Positions 44,438 to 50,948 of a stretch of 56,256 nt of DNA are shown here, one piece after another. A model generated the notes under the pieces. It was not told the origin of the DNA, ran no database searches, and saw only the letters and a program-made list of their open reading frames with translations. Both the position numbers and the translations under genes were made by a program. Origin of the DNA: CAZCGA01 sp964498075 (GTDB taxonomy: Bacteria > Desulfobacterota > Binatia > HRBIN30); NCBI GenBank assembly GCA_964498075.1, contig CAZCGA010000029.1, forward strand, positions 1 to 56,256, in the 5' to 3' direction. How positions within the stretch are numbered: the stretch's first letter is position 1; each line of letters begins with the position of its first letter.

Positions 44438-45653
44438 ATGATGATGATGATGCGTCTGGTGCTTATCCTCGCGATGCTGGCGGCTCGGGCGAACGCCGCG
44501 CCGCCCGATGGATCGCGTGACTACCTCGCCTCGATCCGCCCGTCCGCCGAGCTGCAGGGTTTCCTGGACCGGACGGTGGACGCGCTGGAGGCGCCGGACT
44601 CCAAGCTGCGGCAGACGGACGTGCGCATTGCGCTGCTCGACATGAGTCATGGGGACGCGCCGCTCCTGGCGCAGCGTCATGGAGAGACGCCGATTTATCC
44701 CGCCAGCGTTGTGAAGTTCGTTTACCTGATGGCGGCCTATGCGTGGCAAGAGAACGGCACGCGCCGCATCGACCCCGAGACGGATGATTTGCTGACGCTG
44801 ATGATCCACAACAGCAGCAACGCAGCGACGCGGGCGGTGTTCGCGCGCTTGACGGGCACGGAGCCGGGACCGGTACTGCCTCCGGAAGCTTATGCGGTGT
44901 TCCGCGAGCGCCGGCTCGCCGTCGAGCGCTGGCTGCGGACGCTCGGCGTCACGGACGCTCGGCCACAAAGCCGTCGCTCGGGCGGGCGTCCGGCACCCGC
45001 CAATAGGCCGCCATGGCAAGCACGATGGCGCCGGCAAAAAAGCCGAACACNNNNNNNNNNGGTTCCGCCGAGCGCGGCCTGGCGGCCAAGCGTGGCTTCC
45101 GGCGGTCGGGGGCAACGACCTCCACTGCGTGAACCCCACGTACGACGGTGACGGCGACCTGTTCGGCAGGGACAAGCAGTTCGTCTCGGATCACCGCGTC
45201 GCCGGTGGCCTGCCACACCGCGATGGCGAGCTCGCCAACCGCAACGCCATGACCGCCGTCGGAACCGCCAAGCTCCTGGCGCTGCTGGCGACTGACCGCG
45301 GGCTGTCGCCGCAGAGCGCGGCCGCGGTGCGGCGCCGGATGCGACGCGATGCAGCCGAGCAGCCCTACCTCGCGCACCGCCTCGCCGGCGGCGCCGCACG
45401 ATTACCCGGCGTCGAGGTCTACTCGAAGAGCGGAACCTGGGGCCCGATCTACGCCGACGCCGGCATCATACGTCACGTCTCCGGACGGCAGCTGGTGCTC
45501 GTCGTGTTCACCGCCGCGCAGCCGGCCTACCGCGGCGACTTCATCGCGGAGCTGGCGGCGCGGTGTGCGGAGCACCTGCTGGTTCCGGTATCCGGCCAGC
45601 AGCCCCCGGATCGTGGACCAAAGCTGAGATCCGATGCACGGTTGTCGCGGTGA
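44438..45653 (+). pseudogene. Class A beta-lactamase-like serine hydrolase, interrupted by a gapped foreign segment
   Basis: The start is a run of five ATG codons (44438-44452) before a signal peptide (RLVLILAMLAARANA). Seen on the two sides of the break: the SxxK motif in YPASVVKFVY, the SDN-like HNSSNAATR, then FGRD and the KTG-like YSKSGTWGPIYADAG. The protein reads cleanly to LRTLGVTD (codon GAC 44954-44956) and resumes, in another frame, at GAC-LHCVNPTYDGD (45117 on). Joined, these give the expected LGVTDLHCVNPTYDG. The 160 bases between, including 10 N, do not belong to the gene. The gene may be intact in the organism and broken only by misassembly. Without the break it would be a periplasmic serine hydrolase acting on beta-lactams or peptidoglycan. 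Confidence 0.8.
44957..45119. other. Foreign segment with assembly gap inside the beta-lactamase-like gene
   Basis: N run at 45051-45060. Left of it the minus strand reads FGFFAGAIVLAMAAYWR-VPDARPSDGFVAER, like part of a small membrane protein. Right of it the minus strand reads VVAPDRRKPRLAARPR. An 11-base direct repeat GGACGCTCGGC (44937 and 44953) marks the left junction. This looks more like a scaffold join at microhomology than a mobile element. Confidence 0.7.
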
Positions 45654-45690
45654 TGCACGGCTTCGCCACCGGCACGCTCTAAATGGGATT

Positions 45691-45721
45691 GAGTTTTTTA
45701 ATCTATGAGATTAAGAAACTC
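45691..45721. promoter_or_regulatory. 31-bp operator-like palindrome before the AAA_14 ATPase
   Basis: The arms GAGTTTTTTAATCT and AGATTAAGAAACTC, centred on ATG, differ at one pair only. It is AT-rich in very GC-rich surroundings and ends two bases before the ATPase ATG at 45724. Position and shape suggest an autoregulatory operator or promoter for this gene. DUF4143 ATPase genes often have similar AT-rich palindromes upstream, as I recall. Confidence 0.6.
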
Positions 45722-45723
45722 CA

Positions 45724-46911
45724 ATGCGGTACGTTCGTCGCGAGCTGGAAAAGCGCTTGGCGCTGGCCGCCCGGAGCTTCCCGGCGGTCGTGTTGACGGG
45801 ACCACGACGGGCAGGGAAGACCTGCTTGCTGCGACACCTCTTCCCCAAGGTCAGCTACCATCTGTTCGAGGATCCCGATGTCGTGGCGCGATTTCGCCAC
45901 GACCCGCAGGGGTTTCTCGACGACGTGCGCCTGCCCGCCATCTTGGATGAGATTCAGAACGTGCCGGAGGTCTTCAACTTCGTCCGTAGCCGCATCGACC
46001 GCGCGCCGCGCCGGAGGGGACAGTGGTTCCTGACCGGGTCGCAGGAAGCCGGCCTCATGCGCAACGTCACCGAGTCCATGGCCGGACGAGCCGCGGTGCT
46101 GCAGCTCTGGCCCATGTCGGCGCGCGAGATGCCCAGGGTGGGCCCGCTGCACGGCGGCTACCCGGAGGTACTGGCGCGTCCGAGCGCGGCGTCCCTCTGG
46201 TTTAGCTCCTACCTACAGACCTACCTCGAGCGCGATGTTCGCTCGATCAGCGCCGTGCAGGATCTCATCGCCTTTCGCCGCTTCATCGCGCTGGTGGCGA
46301 GCCGGCACGGGCAGGTCCTCAACAAGTCCGACCTGGCCAGCGCACTGGGCATGAGCGTGCCGGGCATCGCGCGTTGGCTCGACATCCTCGAAGCCACGGC
46401 ACAGATCCTGATCGTGCCACCGTACTTCGCGAACCTCGGGAAGCGGCTGATCAAGTCGCCCAAGCTGTACATCGCTGACTCGGGGCTCGCCTGTCATCTA
46501 CTGGGCATCGAGAGCGAACGCGAGCTGAAGAAATCGCCGTTCCACGGTGCGCTGTTCGAAGGGTTCATTGCGGCGGAGATCGTCAAGGCCCAGCTCAACG
46601 CCGGCGGGCGCCGCGAGATCTATTATTTCCGTGACCAGCAGGGGTTGGAGGTCGACTTCGTGCTGCCCCGCAAGGGCGGGGGCATGCAGCTGATCGAGGT
46701 GAAAGCGTCATCCACCGCCACACCGGCAATGACCGTTCCGATGCAGCGCCTGGCTGCTTCCTGGCAGAAACGCCCAGCCTCACGCGGTAGTGTAGAGATG
46801 CTGCTCGTCCACCAGGCGCCGCGGCACGGCGTGCGCTCAAGCGCCATCGCCCCAGGGGTGCAAGCGCTGCCGTGGGAAGCGTTCATCGCCAAGCTCGGCA
46901 GCGGCGCTTGA
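45724..46911 (+). CDS. AAA_14/DUF4143 P-loop ATPase
   Basis: 395 aa, standard length. Walker A is VLTGPRRAGKTCLLRHL (Lys about 33), Walker B is LPAILDEIQNVP, and the sensor region is WFLTGSQE. The C-terminal DUF4143 domain is a restriction-endonuclease-like fold: REIYYFRDQQGLEVDFVLPR ... LIEVKASS, with the Asp and Glu-x-Lys typical of PD-(D/E)XK folds. The family is widespread and its role is unclear (DNA-linked, often mobile or toxin-antitoxin-like). It sits alone behind a palindrome, in a part of the window rich in gene fragments. Confidence 0.9.
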   Translation: MRYVRRELEKRLALAARSFPAVVLTGPRRAGKTCLLRHLFPKVSYHLFEDPDVVARFRHDPQGFLDDVRLPAILDEIQNVPEVFNFVRSRIDRAPRRRGQWFLTGSQEAGLMRNVTESMAGRAAVLQLWPMSAREMPRVGPLHGGYPEVLARPSAASLWFSSYLQTYLERDVRSISAVQDLIAFRRFIALVASRHGQVLNKSDLASALGMSVPGIARWLDILEATAQILIVPPYFANLGKRLIKSPKLYIADSGLACHLLGIESERELKKSPFHGALFEGFIAAEIVKAQLNAGGRREIYYFRDQQGLEVDFVLPRKGGGMQLIEVKASSTATPAMTVPMQRLAASWQKRPASRGSVEMLLVHQAPRHGVRSSAIAPGVQALPWEAFIAKLGSGA

Positions 46912-46989
46912 GCTTGCACACGTCTCCTCATCAGAGACGAATCGAACGAGGTACGACTGGCCGCAGCTGATGGTTGCTCGTGTTCGTCG

Positions 46990-47060
46990 TCAGTGCGGCT
47001 CCTGAGGCTCGAGGCCGAACGCCCGCGCGCCGTTCTCCCAGAAGATGCGCCGCGAGGTGC
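46990..47060 (-). pseudogene. C-terminal fragment of an amidohydrolase-2 family gene
   Basis: The minus strand reads RRIFWENGARAFGLEPQEPH and a stop, the pattern of the last helix of amidohydrolase-2 proteins (ILxxNAARxFGL). Nothing of the family is seen before it. It abuts a LarA-like fragment on the other strand at about 47063. The 46912-47351 stretch otherwise has no gene. Confidence 0.45.
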
Positions 47061-47065
47061 AGGCG

Positions 47066-47257
47066 GACGGCCGGCGCTCGGCGATAATCCTCATCGCCTG
47101 CCGGACGCGGCGCACGCGCACCGCCGTCTTTCTCCCCGAGATTGTGCGGGTGCTGAATGCTGCCGGGATCCCCGACGGACGGATCCTGGTGTACGCCACC
47201 ACCGGACCTCACGACAACTGGCGAGCCGAGGACGCGGCGCTCCTGGTCGGGCCTTGA
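47066..47257 (+). pseudogene. Fragment of a LarA-like nickel-dependent racemase N-terminal domain
   Basis: The plus strand reads DGRRSAIILIACRTRRTRTA, then LPEIVRVLNAAGIPDGRILV and a GxH-like TTGPHDNW, then stops. This is the pattern of the LarA (DUF2088) N-terminus (DRTRPTP ... LP ... LNAAGI). There is no start and no catalytic C-terminus. Remnant only. Confidence 0.45.
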
Positions 47258-47283
47258 CAAGCCAACTTGCCCCGGAATAGAAC
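47254..47283 (+). promoter_or_regulatory. Possible sigma-70 promoter of the five-gene operon
   Basis: A perfect -35 TTGACA (47254-47259), an 18-base spacer and TAGAAC (47278-47283), or ATAGAA with a 17-base spacer. It lies about 70 bases before the first gene of the operon and is the only good match of this kind that I noticed in the region. Confidence 0.4.
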
Positions 47284-47351
47284 CCCGACGCGGCCAGACG
47301 GCGCTGCAACCTGTTCGCGCGGCCGCGCACGTAGGCGTGTTGGGGTTGAGC

Positions 47352-48134
47352 TTGAACACCTTTGAGCGGGGATTTGAGGATGTCGAGAAGGCCGCGGATG
47401 CCGCCGGGCGGGCAGCCAAGGCTGTCGCTACCAACGCCAAGCACCTCATGAAGGCTGCCGGCGAAGGCGACCTGACCAAAATACGAAAGTTAGCCGACCG
47501 GCTGGCGCAAGCTCTGGAGACCGCGAAGCAGGACGTGGCGATCGCGTGCGAGGCGTGGCCGTTTTCGCCCGAACACGAAGAAGAATACCTTCGTGACCAG
47601 TATGCCGCTGATCTGCTGCAACAAGCTAAGGCTGACGGATTGCAGATGCAGAAGCAGGACGGAACACTCGTGGCCTACCCTTCGGTGCTCCGAATCCTCC
47701 CGAGCGAAAAAGCGGTTAAGGTGGACCGAACCAGGACACTGAGGCTGCGCCCCAGCAAGCTGGTGGCGGTATTGAAGGCGGCACAGACCAAGAGGCCACG
47801 GGTGAACAGCCAGGCGGCCTTTCTTGAAGCCGCCTACGCTGCATACAATCTGATAGTCGGCAAGCAAGGCGTGGGTAGCACGGTCCTACTCGCGAGAATT
47901 TATGCCGCGATGACTCTTCTCCCAGGGGTTTCGGCCGAGTATGGGAGAGATGACTTCGCGCGCGACCTGCTCCTTCTGGACCGAAACGGACCAACGCACA
48001 CGAAGTCGGGAGCGCGCGTCTCATTACCCGCAAGCACAGGCACGAGGGGGGCAAGAGACGTCTTCGCCTCTGTGGCGCAAAATGGGGAGCGTGTTACCTA
48101 CTACGGCATCAGCTTCAAGAAGGCACAGCCATGA
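47352..48134 (+). CDS. Unknown protein, first gene of the ATPase-helicase operon
   Basis: About 260 aa. I do not recognise the family. Residues 1-80 are a charged helical, probably coiled-coil segment (FERGFEDVEKAADAAGRAAK ... LADRLAQALETAKQDVAI). The middle has YPSVLRILPSEKAV and a basic patch (KVDRTRTLRLRPSKL). The C-terminus is mixed, ending GERVTYYGISFKKAQP. The start is unsure: TTG at 47352 gives MNTFERGF with GGGG 6 bases upstream; TTG 47346 and GTG 47337 are alternatives. The stop overlaps the next ATG (ATGA). Base composition drops visibly from here to 53086 compared with the flanks, suggesting a transferred block. Confidence 0.65.
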   Translation: MNTFERGFEDVEKAADAAGRAAKAVATNAKHLMKAAGEGDLTKIRKLADRLAQALETAKQDVAIACEAWPFSPEHEEEYLRDQYAADLLQQAKADGLQMQKQDGTLVAYPSVLRILPSEKAVKVDRTRTLRLRPSKLVAVLKAAQTKRPRVNSQAAFLEAAYAAYNLIVGKQGVGSTVLLARIYAAMTLLPGVSAEYGRDDFARDLLLLDRNGPTHTKSGARVSLPASTGTRGARDVFASVAQNGERVTYYGISFKKAQP

Positions 48135-49114
48135 CCAACTCGATGCGCCCCGAAGACTGGTTGAATTTCATGCGAAGCGAATACCTTGAGAGCTTTATTC
48201 GCGAAGGAGGTGCCGCGATCAAATTTGCCGTGCCGCTTGACGAACCAACTCGACTGGTGCTGTTGAACGGCATCCGCACTCTGGCAACCGATCTGGGCTA
48301 CGTCTGCGCTGCGGTGAGTGCTGCCGAAACCAGGATCCACATGGCTGATCAGATCTTCTTTCGGATTGCCGAGCAGGTCGACTGGGAGCAGCTGAGCGAA
48401 CGCGTTCTTCTTAGGCTGTGCGAGGAAGAAGGTTATCAGGCTCCGGGTGCATCGAACGCTCCATTTTTCGAGCGAGTTGCGCAGAAGAATAACAACGATG
48501 CAGCTGTGGTACGAATGACTCTCGAGAGGAAGGTTGCCGAGAGGGTCTTCTACCAACAAGTTTTGGCGAAGTATTTTCGCGTCGCAATGACGAATCTCTG
48601 CTTGGCACGGCTCAGGGGCGGGCAGGATGGTGCCGTTACTGTGCAAACGATTCAAGACTGGCTGACTGGCCGCAACAAGGCGATAAGTGCAGTCAAGCCA
48701 TACAAGATCTTCAGCCCAATCCGCCGCACCAATGCCCGGCACCTACTTGAATCGCTGTTCCACTGGGTGAGATTTGCCGGTTATCCGGGCACCGTCGTCG
48801 TTCTGGACATTGCTCGCGTGACCCTGGCCAGGAATCCGCGCGACGATCAACCGTACTACACCACGGCGTCCTTGCTCGATGCGTACGAAGTGCTGAGGCA
48901 GTTCATCGACGCCACGGACCGGCTGGGGAGCTGCTTCCTGCTGGTTGTGCCGGACCCGGCGTTTCTCGATGAGGACAGCACGGGGCGGGGCATTGGCAGA
49001 TACGAAGCGCTCAAGTTCCGTGTCTTTGACGAAGTGCGCGCCCTGCAACATGTGAATCCGATGACCGCACTCGTTCGCCTATCGTATGGCGCTGGCGAAG
49101 GGGTACAGACATGA
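48131..49114 (+). CDS. BREX-type ATPase paralogue without a P-loop (DUF2791-like)
   Basis: 327 aa. The opening EYLESFIREGGAAIKFAVPL resembles the start of BREX ATP-binding (BrxD/DUF2791) proteins. Where the GxGxGK[ST] loop should follow there is AVPLDEPTR (residues 33-41). The Walker B strand is TVVVLDIARV (221-230), with the Glu missing. Later strands (LGSCFLLVVPDPAFLDED) and the RYEALKFRVFDEV helix still fit the fold. It is probably a non-catalytic partner of the intact ATPase encoded next, with which it overlaps by four bases. The family assignment is by pattern, not by search. Confidence 0.6.
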   Translation: MTNSMRPEDWLNFMRSEYLESFIREGGAAIKFAVPLDEPTRLVLLNGIRTLATDLGYVCAAVSAAETRIHMADQIFFRIAEQVDWEQLSERVLLRLCEEEGYQAPGASNAPFFERVAQKNNNDAAVVRMTLERKVAERVFYQQVLAKYFRVAMTNLCLARLRGGQDGAVTVQTIQDWLTGRNKAISAVKPYKIFSPIRRTNARHLLESLFHWVRFAGYPGTVVVLDIARVTLARNPRDDQPYYTTASLLDAYEVLRQFIDATDRLGSCFLLVVPDPAFLDEDSTGRGIGRYEALKFRVFDEVRALQHVNPMTALVRLSYGAGEGVQT

Positions 49115-50394
49115 CAACTGGCGCGGCCAACGGAATTGACTATCGCCGAGCCCTGGAAGCCCTGCGCAACGGTGTGCCGAACCGCGACGCCGTGCGCGTG
49201 ATGGGGTGCGGGCAGCAAGAAGTGGAGCAACGTTTCGCTGCCCAATTGGAAGCCACGGCGAACGATCTCATGGAGGGCCGGCAGACCTCCGGGCTTCTAG
49301 TAAAGGGGGGGTTCGGAACAGGGAAGTCGCATCTCCTCGAATATCTCCAGCATCAGGCACTGTCGGCGAACTTCGTTTGCAGCAGGGTCGTGATCAGCAA
49401 AGAGACCCCGCTCTACGATCCAGGCAAAATCTATTTGGCGGCAGTCGAGTCAGCCGTCGTTCCCGGCTTGACTGGCCAGGCAATCCAGGAGATCGCTCTT
49501 CGGCTCCGCCAGGATTCAACAGAGTATGCAACCTTCTACCAGTGGTGCAACCAGAATTCGGGCATCAGCCAGCTGTTTCCGGCTACGTTGTATTTGCATG
49601 AACGCCTTCGGAATGACCCGGAGTTGGTGGAAGAAATCATCGGCTTCTGGTCAGGTGAACGGCTTCCGATTGCGCGTGCGCGACAGGGACTGAGGCAAGC
49701 CGGGGCAGGCGCTACCTACCAGTTGCAAGCCGCCCCAGTTCGCCAACTCGCACTGGAGCGTTTCCTTTTCACGCCGCGTCTCATTCTCGGCGCGGGTTAT
49801 CGAGGTTGGGTTCTTCTGATTGACGAGGTAGAACTCGTCGGCCGTTACAGCCTTCTCCAGCGAGGCAAATCATACGCGGAGCTCGCGCGTTGGATGGGTC
49901 GCATCGAAGCGCAGCCCTCCCCCGGGCTCACAGCGGTAGCAGCTATCACGGACGACTTCGGGCTGGCGGTACTTCAAGAGAAGGGCGACCGCGACACTGT
50001 CGGTCCAAACTTGCGGAGCAGGGGGACGGAGGAATTCGCAACCATCGCTGCGCGCGCTGAAACTGGGATGCGGATCATCGAACGCGAGGCCATGATGCTG
50101 CAGGCCCCTGACCAGCAGGCCCTGGAGCAAACCTACAGACGTCTCAGAGATGTGCACGCACGAGCGTACGGCTGGAGCCCTCCCGAAATTGCGGCAGCCG
50201 AGCTGACCATCAGACGGCCAATGCGCTCGCACGTCCGACGTTGGATCACCGAGTGGGATCTCAAGCGCCTGTACCCTGGAAGCGACGTCACCACTGAGGA
50301 AGCCGTGTTACGGCCCACCTACGGTGAAGATACGGAGATCGAGTCAAGCGACATAGCTGAGGCGGCCGCCGACACGGAAGGCGAGTCTCAATAG
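49111..50394 (+). CDS. BREX-type ATPase, BrxD/DUF2791-like, intact P-loop
   Basis: 427 aa. Walker A is KGGFGTGKSHLLEYL (Lys72), Walker B is GWVLLIDEVELV (Asp238-Glu239), followed by the helical SYAELARWMGRI and an arginine-rich C-terminal half (RRPMRSHVRRWITEWDLKRLYP). This is the architecture of the DUF2791 ATPases in BREX type 2-like and related defence loci, where they are thought to act with a helicase. The ATG overlaps the stop of the degenerate paralogue (ATGA), which strongly suggests a heteromeric complex. No PglZ, methyltransferase or protease gene is present, so this is not a known BREX type. Confidence 0.75.
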   Translation: MTTGAANGIDYRRALEALRNGVPNRDAVRVMGCGQQEVEQRFAAQLEATANDLMEGRQTSGLLVKGGFGTGKSHLLEYLQHQALSANFVCSRVVISKETPLYDPGKIYLAAVESAVVPGLTGQAIQEIALRLRQDSTEYATFYQWCNQNSGISQLFPATLYLHERLRNDPELVEEIIGFWSGERLPIARARQGLRQAGAGATYQLQAAPVRQLALERFLFTPRLILGAGYRGWVLLIDEVELVGRYSLLQRGKSYAELARWMGRIEAQPSPGLTAVAAITDDFGLAVLQEKGDRDTVGPNLRSRGTEEFATIAARAETGMRIIEREAMMLQAPDQQALEQTYRRLRDVHARAYGWSPPEIAAAELTIRRPMRSHVRRWITEWDLKRLYPGSDVTTEEAVLRPTYGEDTEIESSDIAEAAADTEGESQ

Positions 50395-50405
50395 CACCCT
50401 GAACT

Positions 50406-50948
50406 ATGCCGATCCCGTTTCGCGACTTGTCGGAGGAAGCCGACCTTGGGCTTGCTGGGTACCTGCGGTTTGTCGAAGAGCCCGATGGCAAAGGCATTAG
50501 GGCTGCACTGTTTCTGGTTAACGGGCGCGGCGAGCCGATAGACTTCACCTTCAACCGAGTAGAGATCGCGCGGCCATTTCTCTGGCGTGCTGGCGAGCCC
50601 AGGCGTCACGCCCTCCGAGCGTTGAGCAAGTCGCTGTTCACGGCTTGCGCAAAGGAACCCGTACTCCTCCTGGCGCTGGCCGAAGATGTTCCACCACGCG
50701 TCTTTACCGACGACATCGAAGTTATGGTTCCGTTGTGCCGGATCGCTCGGCAAAGCGGTTTGCCGCACGCCGCATCTGAGATCCTCGAATCGCTCGGAGA
50801 TTCGCTTGAGCTATACTGGGTCGGCCAAGCTCCACCACTCGATTCCGCAACTCGCCGCGTGCTCGATTGCCTCCGTTCGCGACAGTCATTGACCGAGCCG
50901 TTCGACCGAGCTGCTGCGGGTATTGAGGAGGCATTCAAGGAACCGTGA
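50406..50948 (+). CDS. Unknown 180-aa protein of the ATPase-helicase operon
   Basis: The family is not recognised. It is an alpha/beta protein with an N-terminal beta segment (GLAGYLRFVEEPDGKGIRAALF), a central helix rich in Arg/Lys, LLLALAEDVPPRVFTDDIEV, and a helical C-terminus. No catalytic motif, signal or membrane helix is seen. The ATG at 50406 is 11 bases after the ATPase stop. The stop overlaps the helicase GTG (GTGA), so its level is tied to that of the helicase. It could be a small structural or adaptor subunit. Confidence 0.65.
   Translation: MPIPFRDLSEEADLGLAGYLRFVEEPDGKGIRAALFLVNGRGEPIDFTFNRVEIARPFLWRAGEPRRHALRALSKSLFTACAKEPVLLLALAEDVPPRVFTDDIEVMVPLCRIARQSGLPHAASEILESLGDSLELYWVGQAPPLDSATRRVLDCLRSRQSLTEPFDRAAAGIEEAFKEP

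Noticed and set aside
44957..45119. Insertion sequence in the beta-lactamase-like gene
   Set aside because: No terminal inverted repeats or transposase are visible and an N run lies inside; a misjoin explains it better.
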